Positions 5,658 through 11,901 of a stretch of DNA of 11,901 nucleotides are shown one piece after another (position 1 is the stretch's first letter; every line of letters begins with the position of its first letter). The notes beneath the pieces were generated by a model. It searched no databases, was not told where the DNA came from, and saw nothing but the letters and a program-made list of their open reading frames with translations. The DNA is from Desulfurococcales archaeon ex4484_204 (lineage in GTDB: Archaea > Thermoproteota > Thermoprotei_A > Sulfolobales > NBVN01): the NCBI GenBank assembly GCA_002255065.1, contig NJEF01000053.1, positions 1 to 11,901 on the forward strand, in the 5' to 3' direction. The position numbers and the translations under genes are program-made.

Positions 5658-7139
5658 ATGCCCGTCATAGAGGTAAGGATATGGGATATAGAGAGGTTAG
5701 TTGGGGAGCCGTTAACCTATAGGGATATAGAGAGCTCTCTAGAGCTCCTTAAGGCAGAGGTGGAGGGCGTTAAAGGGGATACGTTAATGTTTGAAGCGTC
5801 TCATGACAGACCCGATCTGTTCTCAGCTGAGGGCATTGGGAGAGCTATAAGGTATTTAAGAAGGCTGACGGTGGAGTCCAGCAGTAGGTACAGGGAGATA
5901 GGTTACTCAGACAGCGTTTACTTAGAATTAACGAGGACTCCCGGGTATAGGCCCTACGCGTACGCAATGGTGGTTAGAGGTGTGGAGCTAGATGATGAGG
6001 CTTTAAAGCAGCTATTCCAGCTCCAGGAGAAGCTTCACTTAACTTATTGTGGGGATAGGAGGCTCGTCTCAATAGGTCTCTACGACCTCGAAAAGGTAAG
6101 CCCTCCATTAAGGTATACAGCAGTTAGTAACGTATGCTTCACCCCGCTAGATGAGGAGAGGGAGATGGACCTACCTGAAATCCTGAGAGCCACGGAGAAG
6201 GGCGTTATGTATGCCCACCTAGTTAAGAAGGGTGAGTACCCCCTACTAGTCGATTCTAAGGGCACTGTTCTCTCATTCCCGCCGATAATAAACAGTGAAG
6301 AGACTAGAGTTACTGAGGAGACTAAGAATGTGGTCATAGATGTTACAGGGATCGAGCCAAGGCTTATGGCTAAGGCTTTAGTACTCATCGCTACATCTGT
6401 AGCAGAGAGAGGTAAGAACCCAAGGATAGAGCTCGTTCGTATAGTTGGTGAGGAACCTAACGAGCCCGAGTATATCATTAGGGGTAGGTACATCAGCCTT
6501 GATGGCAGGGTCTTAGAGAAGGTGGTAGGGTTTAAACCCTTAAACCACGAGCTGAAGGACACCCTTTTAAGAATGGGGTATGAGAGGCTCTCGGAACTTC
6601 TTAGAGATGTAATGATAGGCCTAGGATTCAACGAGGTTATAAACTTCATGCTTGTCGATAAGGAAATTCTAGCCAGGACATCCACCAGCGTTTTCGTTGA
6701 GCTCGAGAACCCCAAGCTAAGGACGTACTCAGCATTAAGGAACTCGTTAATACCATCAATGCTACTAACAGCTTCTATCAACGTAAACAGCTTCGGTAGA
6801 TTCAAGGTATTCGAGATAGGAGACTATGTAGTGGTTAGAAACGGTAAACCGTTAAACTCCAGATCGCTAGCCTTCTGTATCCTAGATAGTGAGGTAACCT
6901 TAACGGACGGCCTAGTAGCTATTAAGTCCATCCTTAGAACTCTAGGTATTGAGTATAGGCTAAGGGAGGCTAAGCTAAGACCGTTTATAGATGGTAGAGC
7001 GGCAGAGGTCGTCATCCCTAGTGGTGAAGTCATAGGTGTTATAGGGGAGGTCCAGCCTGAAATACTTGTAAGTCTAGGGATAAATAAGCCCGTCATTATA
7101 GGGGAGATATACGTTAACAAGCTACTTAATGTAGTATAA
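5658..7139 (+). CDS. pheT: Phenylalanyl-tRNA synthetase beta subunit (archaeal type) with a shortened B5 region
   Basis: The partner of PheS, providing editing and tRNA binding. Visible parts: the N-terminal domain with EASHDRPDLFSAEGIGRAIR (46-65); the B3/B4 editing domain with VSIGLYDLEKV (137-147), YPLLVDSKGTVLSFPPIINS (194-213) and ETKNVVIDVTG (221-231); the start of B5 (about 270-308, ending LLRMGY); and the catalytic-like module from about 311 (LLRDVMIGLGFNEVINF, ELENPKLRTYSALRNSLIPS, FEIGDY). The archaeal family is about 545-560 residues; this is 493. The shortfall is at one point: the segment that normally follows LL.MGY (with its PxYRxDI and DxxEDVAxAYGY motifs) is absent and the sequence passes from MGY straight to the RLSELLRD helix with the frame intact. 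Start ATG 5658 lies one base after pheS; GAGGT at its end is the likely ribosome site. Confidence 0.95.
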   Translation: MPVIEVRIWDIERLVGEPLTYRDIESSLELLKAEVEGVKGDTLMFEASHDRPDLFSAEGIGRAIRYLRRLTVESSSRYREIGYSDSVYLELTRTPGYRPYAYAMVVRGVELDDEALKQLFQLQEKLHLTYCGDRRLVSIGLYDLEKVSPPLRYTAVSNVCFTPLDEEREMDLPEILRATEKGVMYAHLVKKGEYPLLVDSKGTVLSFPPIINSEETRVTEETKNVVIDVTGIEPRLMAKALVLIATSVAERGKNPRIELVRIVGEEPNEPEYIIRGRYISLDGRVLEKVVGFKPLNHELKDTLLRMGYERLSELLRDVMIGLGFNEVINFMLVDKEILARTSTSVFVELENPKLRTYSALRNSLIPSMLLTASINVNSFGRFKVFEIGDYVVVRNGKPLNSRSLAFCILDSEVTLTDGLVAIKSILRTLGIEYRLREAKLRPFIDGRAAEVVIPSGEVIGVIGEVQPEILVSLGINKPVIIGEIYVNKLLNVV

Positions 7140-7149
7140 TGCAGTAAAA

Positions 7150-9231
7150 CTAGTAAGTCCTAGCTAATAACCTCCTAGCCTCAGCCACGATCTCCTTAGC
7201 TAGTGCACTACCTAGGGTAGGTAGTTTAGAGAGACGCTCAGGGTCTGCGGTGGCTACATCGCTAACGGTTTTATACCCGTTATCATAAAGTATCCTAGCT
7301 CTAACCCTGCCGACATACCTTATCCTAACCAGGTCGAGCAACTCCTCCTTAACGCCGTACCTGACCCTATAGGATAGTCTGTTTAATACCTTGAAGTGAT
7401 GTCTTAACCCAGCTACTTCAGCTACTCTCGACGCTGAGTAGGTGAGCCACGCCATAGTATCGGATATTGCGGCAAGATCTCCAGCCCCGACGTTATGGAT
7501 CTCAACGATCCTGTCCTCGCTGACCTCATTTAACCACTCGTTCATGATTAGCGCTACCTTATATGCTCGAAGCCAGTCATAGTAGTCGCTACCGTATGTA
7601 GGCCCAGGTATTAACCCTGAATTAAAAGCTGCCTCAGCCTCACTAGCTAAGCCCTTATAGCCAATAACCCTAACCCTACTGAAGTCAGGCGTCATAGCTA
7701 GCAACGTTAGGTAGTACAGGGCGTGAACCTCCCCCCTACCCCGTAGGTTATCTAAAACTATCGTAGCTGTTAGAGGGTCTATGTATAACTTGCTTACACA
7801 CGAACCGAGCTTAGTAGGCTCTACGGAAAGCCCTCTAATAACCACCATACCCATCTCGATGAGCGAGTCAATAACCCTCTCTAGCGCTTCATCGACGGTA
7901 ACGTACGTGTTCGCCTTATGGAACGCCAGGGTTTTCGACATGAAGTTGAAGAGATCCCTTAAATTAGAGGCATATCCTGAGGCTATTAAGGCAAGCGTGT
8001 GTATCCTAAGGGCTCTCTCACTAATTAACGCGGACCTAACTCCTTCAGGAACTCCCTTAACATACTTCCAGCCCTCCGAGTCGCTCTTAACATCGGCTAC
8101 TATGGCTTCACCGAAGGGGTCGTACTGAGGCCTTCCAGCCCTCCCGGCCATCTGTTTGTACTCAGCGACGCTAATAGGCCTCATATAACCACCTTCATAC
8201 CTACGCGTAAAGATTAGCACCCTACGTGCAGGCATGTTTACTCCTGCAGCAAGGGTTGGCGTAGCTACAACAACCCTTATGGCACCATCCCTGAACAACC
8301 TCTCCACCACTGCCCTGCTAGCATGCGATAAGCCGGCGTGGTGGAAAGCAGCACCTCTACTGAGGAGGGGCGATAGGGAGATAACTTCACAGGACGGTGA
8401 GCCATGCTCTTCCAACTCTTTAGCTAGCTCCTTAACCCTTCTAGCAGTGGGGAGGAGGTTAGCGACTTCATAAGCCGTCTTCTCAGCCTTCCTCCTTGAC
8501 TGCCTAAATATGATCACCTGGTAGTCACCTATTAAGGCCCCCCTAACCACGTGCGTTACTATATCGCCGTTAACAGGCTCGGTACGGCCATCACTAAACC
8601 TGATTAGTTTCCTACGCCTACTGTAGAAGCCCTCAATAAGCTCTACCGGGCGCCAGTCGCTCGCCACGAGCTCCGCGTTAAGCCATTCAGCTATCTCCTC
8701 GGGGTTACCTATTGTTGCGCTAAGGCCTACTACCTGCATACCCATGCTTAAGGCCCTAGCCGCTAGGAGTTCAACAACGGGCCCTCTATCGCTGTCACCA
8801 ATAGTGTGGAGTTCATCTACTACCAGCGTTCCCACCTTAGAAAGCCACGTAGGTTTTAGCCTCAATATGGAGTCTAACCTTTCATACGTTGCCACGATAA
8901 CGTCATACTTGCTAAGCCACTCACCCGGTTCATCGTAATCACCGGTAGTGATGCCTACCCTTAACCCTATATCCCCCCACAAGCTGAATTCCTCGAACTT
9001 CTCGTTAGCTAAGGTCTTTAACGGCGTTGCATAAAGGCCTTTAAAGCCGTTTAAAAAAGCGTTTACTAACGCTATCTCAGCTACCAATGTTTTACCGCTT
9101 GCTGTAGGGGATGAAACAACCACGTTCCTGAACTTCGTTAACCCCCTCCTTACAGCTTCTGCCTGAGGGGGGGTTAAGTACCTAAAACCACGTTTCTTAA
9201 GCTCCTCCGCTATAGGTGCTGGTAGGTTCAC
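7150..9231 (-). CDS. hel308: ATP-dependent DNA helicase Hel308 (Hjm), Ski2-like superfamily 2
   Basis: A 693-residue helicase of normal Hel308 length that unwinds lagging-strand fork structures in archaeal replication restart and repair. Motifs in order: Q-motif-like LTPPQAEAV (19-27), Walker A SPTASGKT (41-48), motif II DELH (139-142), SAT (171-173), motif IV region IIFRQSRRKAE (240-250), motif V TPTLAAGVNMPARR (324-337) and motif VI QMAGRAGRP (360-368). A winged-helix and ratchet region follows, and a helix-hairpin-helix domain at about 640-690 ends the protein (VGRVRARILYDNGYK and LPTLGSALAKEIV). The start shown is GTG 9231 with GGAG four bases upstream. The frame stays open for six more codons to a TAA at 9250-9252, and those codons read LEDLES, which resembles the EDL seen before LP in other Hel308 proteins. 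It ends 10 bases from the convergent pheT. Confidence 0.95.
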   Translation of the reverse strand: MNLPAPIAEELKKRGFRYLTPPQAEAVRRGLTKFRNVVVSSPTASGKTLVAEIALVNAFLNGFKGLYATPLKTLANEKFEEFSLWGDIGLRVGITTGDYDEPGEWLSKYDVIVATYERLDSILRLKPTWLSKVGTLVVDELHTIGDSDRGPVVELLAARALSMGMQVVGLSATIGNPEEIAEWLNAELVASDWRPVELIEGFYSRRRKLIRFSDGRTEPVNGDIVTHVVRGALIGDYQVIIFRQSRRKAEKTAYEVANLLPTARRVKELAKELEEHGSPSCEVISLSPLLSRGAAFHHAGLSHASRAVVERLFRDGAIRVVVATPTLAAGVNMPARRVLIFTRRYEGGYMRPISVAEYKQMAGRAGRPQYDPFGEAIVADVKSDSEGWKYVKGVPEGVRSALISERALRIHTLALIASGYASNLRDLFNFMSKTLAFHKANTYVTVDEALERVIDSLIEMGMVVIRGLSVEPTKLGSCVSKLYIDPLTATIVLDNLRGRGEVHALYYLTLLAMTPDFSRVRVIGYKGLASEAEAAFNSGLIPGPTYGSDYYDWLRAYKVALIMNEWLNEVSEDRIVEIHNVGAGDLAAISDTMAWLTYSASRVAEVAGLRHHFKVLNRLSYRVRYGVKEELLDLVRIRYVGRVRARILYDNGYKTVSDVATADPERLSKLPTLGSALAKEIVAEARRLLARTY

Positions 9232-9280
9232 TGACTCCAGGTCTTCCAGTTAAGGTCCCACTAAGAACTATGGGTTTAGG

Positions 9281-9290
9281 GGTTTAAGAA
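9281..9290 (-). promoter_or_regulatory. Possible TATA box for hel308
   Basis: The minus strand reads CTTCTTAAAC, about 54 bases upstream of GTG 9231, predicting a transcript start near 9260 and a leader of roughly 28 bases that contains the GGAG ribosome site. It is a weak match to the consensus. Confidence 0.3.
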
Positions 9291-9303
9291 GTAGGTAGCT
9301 CCT

Positions 9304-9329
9304 CACACCTTAGAGAGCTGCTAGGTGTG
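9304..9329. repeat. Perfect 7-bp inverted repeat between the divergent hel308 and radical SAM promoters
   Basis: CACACCT (9304-9310) and AGGTGTG (9323-9329) are exact reverse complements around 12 bases. The repeat is more GC-rich than its surroundings and lies upstream of both outward-facing promoters, where a dimeric regulator could bind. Chance is not excluded at this length. Confidence 0.3.
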
Positions 9330-9384
9330 GTATTCGTCCTTAAAGGCCCACCTAAACGTTTTGAAGCGCTTAATATTCATAAAC

Positions 9385-9392
9385 CTTTAAGC
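9385..9392 (+). promoter_or_regulatory. Probable TATA box for the upstream ORF / radical SAM gene
   Basis: CTTTAAGC, with an AT-rich stretch (TAATATTCATAAAC) just before it, predicts a transcript start near 9406-9415. This falls at or close to the ATG of the small ORF at 9408 and about 60 bases before the radical SAM start. Confidence 0.4.
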
Positions 9393-9407
9393 TATTTAGT
9401 GAAGTGG

Positions 9408-9464
9408 ATGATCGGTGCGGTCGTAGCTGAGCGCTGCTGTGATGTTAACGGCGGGCTTCGGTGA
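9408..9464 (+). CDS. Possible 18-residue upstream ORF overlapping the radical SAM ribosome site
   Basis: ATG 9408 opens 18 codons (MIGAVVAERCCDVNGGLR) ending at TGA 9462-9464. The stop lies inside GGTGA, the ribosome site of the radical SAM gene, five bases before its ATG. The peptide has a Cys-Cys pair. Its start is near the transcript start expected from the TATA box, so leaderless translation is possible. This geometry suggests coupled or regulated translation of the downstream gene, but nothing in the peptide matches a known leader. Confidence 0.3.
   Translation: MIGAVVAERCCDVNGGLR
9460..9464 (+). promoter_or_regulatory. Ribosome binding site that decides the radical SAM start
   Basis: GGTGA matches the archaeal anti-Shine-Dalgarno and is five bases before ATG 9470. 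The alternative GTG at 9461 lies within this site, so ATG 9470 is the better start; an in-frame TAA at 9446-9448 excludes starts further upstream. Confidence 0.6.
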
Positions 9465-9469
9465 CATAT

Positions 9470-10822
9470 ATGACTAAGGAGAACGCTTTGGTGTTTGCTT
9501 ACGAAAGAATCAACAAGTACAGCGTGAACGTGTTGATAGCAGCTCTCGAGGCTGGGGGGCTGGACAGGGAGCTAGCGCTGCTCCATATAGGGATCAACGA
9601 GGTATTCAGGATCTTAAAACAGCTTAGGGAGAGGTTTAAGAGAGTAATACTAGCGGTACCGTTAATGACTACCCAGGTACCTCCCGTAATTAAGGCGTTA
9701 ACCCGAGCTACTGAATTAGCGAGGAGGTTAGGGGTGCTATCCATTGCCGGCGGGCCTCACCCTTCAGGCGATCCTTACGGCACGGTACTAGCGCTGGGAT
9801 TTGATGTAGCCTTCATCGGGGAAGCTGAGGAAAGCCTTACCGAATTCGTTGGTAAGTACATAGATGGCTATGACCCCCTAACAGTTAAGGGAATAGCTTA
9901 CTGGGACGGGAGTAGGGTCGTTATCACGGGGAGGCGGCTGGCTAAGGATGTAAATGATTACCCACCGTTCTCGGTGAAGAGCTCGCTATTTAACCCTATA
10001 GAGATAACTAGGGGGTGCCCCTTCGCGTGTAAGTACTGTCAGGTAAGCTACATCTTTGGTACTAAGCTAAGGCATAGAAGTGCTGAAAGCATTGCTAGAT
10101 ACGCTAGCCTCCTTGTTAAGCGGGGGATTAGGGACATCAGGTTTATAACGCCTAGTTTCCTTAGCTACGGAAGTAGCGGGAAAGGGGTTAACCTAAACGC
10201 ATTAAATGAATTAGTTGAGAGGCTTCAAGTCATTAGGGAGCGTGGGGGAAGGGTATTTGCAGGGACCTTCCCCAGTGAGGTAAGGCCGGAACACGTCAGC
10301 GAGGAGTCCGTGAAGGTAATTAAAGGTAGGGTGGATAATAAACGCATAGTTCTAGGTGCGCAAACAGGCTCCGATAGGTTGTTAAGGCTAATGAATAGGG
10401 GTCACGACGCGGAAGACGTGATTAACGCTGTAAGGATACTTAAATCTAAGGATTTCAACGTTGATGTCGACTACATCTTCGGCATCCCGGGTGAGGAGGC
10501 AGAGGATGTAGAGCTTACGTTAAGCCACATAGAGAAGGTGGTATCGCTAGGTGGCAGGGTTCACGCCCATGTGTTTCTCCCACTACCTGGGACTCCCTAC
10601 TCCTTCGCCCCGCCAGGCACTATAAGGCCCAGGGTTAGGAGGGCGATAAATAAGTTGTTAGGTAAGGGCCTGCTTTACGGGCAGTGGATGAAGCAGGAGA
10701 GGCTAGCTAGGGAGATAGCTAGGCTACGTGATAGCGGGGTAATAATCATTACGGCTGAAAGAGCCCGTAGGTTAGTAGGTAGCGGCCTGAAGGCCCGTAG
10801 CAGTGTTAGCGCCCCTAGATAG
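9470..10822 (+). CDS. B12-binding / radical SAM domain protein (MJ1487-like family)
   Basis: A 450-residue protein in two parts. Residues 1-165 form a cobalamin-binding-like Rossmann domain: N-terminal FAYERINKYSVNVLIAALE (9-27), then LSIAGGPHPSGDP (90-102) and FIGEAEESL (115-123). The usual DxHxxG cobalamin histidine motif is not seen. The radical SAM core starts at ITRGCPFACKYCQVS (179-193) with the 4Fe-4S cysteines 183, 187 and 190 in CxxxCxxC spacing, followed by strands such as VLGAQTGSDRLLRLMNRGH and VDYIFGIPGEE, typical of MiaB-like cores. The family is recognisable as archaeal and uncharacterised; many relatives are methyltransferases or methylthiotransferases, but no TRAM domain is present. 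The start is ATG 9470 (see ribosome site). The last 51 bases overlap the convergent PHP gene. Substrate unknown. Confidence 0.88.
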   Translation: MTKENALVFAYERINKYSVNVLIAALEAGGLDRELALLHIGINEVFRILKQLRERFKRVILAVPLMTTQVPPVIKALTRATELARRLGVLSIAGGPHPSGDPYGTVLALGFDVAFIGEAEESLTEFVGKYIDGYDPLTVKGIAYWDGSRVVITGRRLAKDVNDYPPFSVKSSLFNPIEITRGCPFACKYCQVSYIFGTKLRHRSAESIARYASLLVKRGIRDIRFITPSFLSYGSSGKGVNLNALNELVERLQVIRERGGRVFAGTFPSEVRPEHVSEESVKVIKGRVDNKRIVLGAQTGSDRLLRLMNRGHDAEDVINAVRILKSKDFNVDVDYIFGIPGEEAEDVELTLSHIEKVVSLGGRVHAHVFLPLPGTPYSFAPPGTIRPRVRRAINKLLGKGLLYGQWMKQERLAREIARLRDSGVIIITAERARRLVGSGLKARSSVSAPR

Positions 10823-11461
10823 CATTCGTCTAACGGCCCACGCACCCCTATTAACAATACCTATAACTTCATAGCCCGGAACGGGGTGTGTTGCTTCATC
10901 ATTCCTTAAGGCATTAAGCACCTCGTCAAGCTCTATGGAGCTCACCTCAATGACTGTATAGGCGGAACCTATCATTTCGATGACGTGGGCGTCTGAGTTA
11001 GCGAGCTTCACGCCTCCATGGTTGCGGAAAGCTATTAATGTGAGGACGTTGGTTATAGGGTCGCTGTTGGCATTAAAGACCTCGACACCGTCCCATATTG
11101 GTGCCCTAGCTAGGAACCCCATTCCCAGCCTCACTAGGTCAAGTGGGTGGGCAGGTATTAGGATGCAGTTGTTGTCGTGGGCTACATCGATTAATTCATG
11201 GGAGCTCCGCGTGATCTCTATGGGTTCGGGGCATAGCACGAGGATATCGCCTACCTCCGTGCGCACCTCGGAGCCAGGTATTACCAGCGGGTAGCTACCG
11301 CGTGCGTAGTTTAGGGCTATCATACTGCCCAGGAAGGTATTGTGATCAGTTATCGATATGACTAAGAGCCCCTTCTCCTTAGCTGCTTTAACTACGTACT
11401 TAGGGTGGTCCCTGCCATCGCTCGCCATGGAGTGGATGTGGAGATCGGCTTTAACGAACAC
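10772..11461 (-). CDS. PHP-domain metal-dependent phosphoesterase family protein
   Basis: A 229-residue PHP-domain protein with its metal ligands in order: DLHIHSMASDG (6-16: His8, His10, Asp15), ITDHN (37-41), GSEVRTEVGDIL (63-74, Glu65), PAHP (103-106, His105) and NSDAHV (155-160, Asp157 and His159). This is the trinuclear-metal set of stand-alone PHP phosphoesterases (TrpH/YciV-like), which hydrolyse nucleotide or oligonucleotide phosphates; the substrate here cannot be told. The start is GTG 11461 with GAGGTGAGGAGG seven bases upstream, inside the preceding acyl-CoA synthetase gene, whose end it overlaps by 11 bases. The last dozen or so residues (SRGANTATGLQAATY) look like a tail beyond the fold and coincide with the overlap with the radical SAM gene. 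Confidence 0.9.
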   Translation of the reverse strand: MFVKADLHIHSMASDGRDHPKYVVKAAKEKGLLVISITDHNTFLGSMIALNYARGSYPLVIPGSEVRTEVGDILVLCPEPIEITRSSHELIDVAHDNNCILIPAHPLDLVRLGMGFLARAPIWDGVEVFNANSDPITNVLTLIAFRNHGGVKLANSDAHVIEMIGSAYTVIEVSSIELDEVLNALRNDEATHPVPGYEVIGIVNRGAWAVRRMLSRGANTATGLQAATY

Positions 11462-11901
11462 AGTGCTTCCTCCTCACCTCAGACCACCTAACTAAATACT
11501 TTAACGCTCTCACAGCGTCCTCGGGCGTTTTAAAAGATGGTACCTTAGCCTCCTCCTCAATCATCTTTAAGTGCCTATCACTATAGGATCCTCCAGGACC
11601 TACAAACACCAATGGTTTTCCGAAAACCTTAGCATCTTTAAGGACTTTCAACACCTTACCCGGTATGAAGGCGGGTGACTGCATTATACCTATTACTACG
11701 ACAGCATCAACACCTTCATCCTCCAGGACGATGTTGACCGCAGCTTCATACCTCTCCGGCGGCGCGTCTCCCAGTATATCGACGGGGTTGCTAATAGATG
11801 CAGCGGGAGGTAGCTCGGCCTTAAGTCTCTCACGGGTCTTCCTGCTAAGAGTAGCCATTGTTAACCCCTGAAGCTCTAGTGCGTCTGTTGCAAGAACACC
11901 T
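11451..11901 (-). CDS. ADP-forming acyl-CoA synthetase alpha subunit, C-terminal part, enters from right edge
   Basis: The final 149 residues of an NDP-forming acyl-CoA synthetase are visible. The frame is open to the right edge and reads GVLATDALELQGLTMATLSR, which is internal family sequence, so the methionine at 11858 is not the start. Further marks are LPPAASISNPVDILGDA and VDAVVVIGIMQSP, followed by a KPLVFVGPGGSYSD strand and a C-terminal helix. This is the third subdomain of the CoA-binding/ligase alpha part. The phosphohistidine lies upstream, beyond the edge. Archaea use this enzyme to make ATP from acetyl-CoA or other acyl-CoA, especially during peptide or sugar fermentation. The protein stops after the alpha domain, so an ATP-grasp beta part is not fused at the C-terminus, and it is not the next gene downstream. 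Confidence 0.9.
   Translation of the reverse strand, partial: GVLATDALELQGLTMATLSRKTRERLKAELPPAASISNPVDILGDAPPERYEAAVNIVLEDEGVDAVVVIGIMQSPAFIPGKVLKVLKDAKVFGKPLVFVGPGGSYSDRHLKMIEEEAKVPSFKTPEDAVRALKYLVRWSEVRRKHCVR
11469..11480 (-). promoter_or_regulatory. Strong ribosome binding site for the PHP gene
   Basis: The minus strand reads GAGGTGAGGAGG, seven bases before GTG 11461. It supports GTG as the real start and lies within the last codons of the upstream gene, indicating cotranscription. Confidence 0.65.

Noticed and set aside
6080..6805. Open 241-codon frame on the minus strand inside pheT.
   Set aside because: Antisense to a well-conserved gene, rich in Ser/Leu/Thr low-complexity and without any motif; it arises from the codon bias of pheT.
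9364..9371. Palindrome AAGCGCTT upstream of the radical SAM promoter.
   Set aside because: An isolated 8-base palindrome is expected by chance and there is no second copy nearby.
9404..9466. C/D-box guide RNA pattern upstream of the radical SAM gene (ATGATC, CTGA at 9427-9430, GTGATGT at 9439-9445, then a 12-18 base stretch).
   Set aside because: The D' box and C' box fit, but the first C box matches only about five of seven bases and the last D box reads GTGA instead of CTGA. The same bases are better explained by the upstream ORF and ribosome site.
11451..11858. A complete 135-residue protein starting at ATG 11858.
   Set aside because: Family sequence (GVLATDALELQGLT) continues in frame upstream to the window edge, so this is the 3' end of a larger gene.

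Overview
The window looks like chromosome of a thermophilic-type archaeon, probably of the TACK/Thermoproteota side. Three things point that way. Genes start close behind TATA-like boxes, with little or no leader or with strong GGTG/GAGG Shine-Dalgarno sequences. Several products have archaeal forms: PheS with an N-terminal winged helix, a short archaeal PheT, Hel308 helicase, archaeal acetoacetyl-CoA thiolase and an ADP-forming acyl-CoA synthetase. Arginine is mostly encoded by AGG/AGA. The phylum is an inference from style and gene content. I see no tRNA, rRNA, insertion sequence, CRISPR array or integration site.

Layout from left to right. Bases 1-1308 (minus strand) hold a thiolase that runs off the left edge and, just upstream of it, a 252-residue protein that aligns to archaeal HMG-CoA synthase but has lost all three catalytic residues. 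From a divergent promoter region the plus strand carries a UPF0104/LPG-synthase-type membrane protein (1437-2474), then an operon of a MIP18/DUF59 Fe-S assembly protein and MoaB (2524-3412). An OsmC peroxiredoxin lies convergent to these (3432-3878, minus). A 269-base intergenic region with two perfect hairpins follows, then pheS-pheT (4148-7139), one base apart. Hel308 lies on the minus strand (7150-9231). Divergent from it is a B12-binding/radical SAM protein (9470-10822) preceded by an 18-codon upstream ORF. It converges, with a 51-base overlap, on a PHP-domain protein (10772-11461, minus), which is translationally coupled to the 3' end of an ADP-forming acyl-CoA synthetase alpha subunit that enters from the right edge.

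The genes belong to several ordinary chromosomal functions: mevalonate-type acyl-CoA chemistry, cofactor assembly, phenylalanyl-tRNA synthesis, fork repair and energy-conserving CoA-ester hydrolysis. There is no obvious defence or mobile island. The least ordinary items are the inactive HMG-CoA-synthase-like protein in the place where the active enzyme usually sits next to thiolase, a PheT that lacks about 50 residues of its B5 region without loss of frame, and two small upstream ORF/hairpin leaders.
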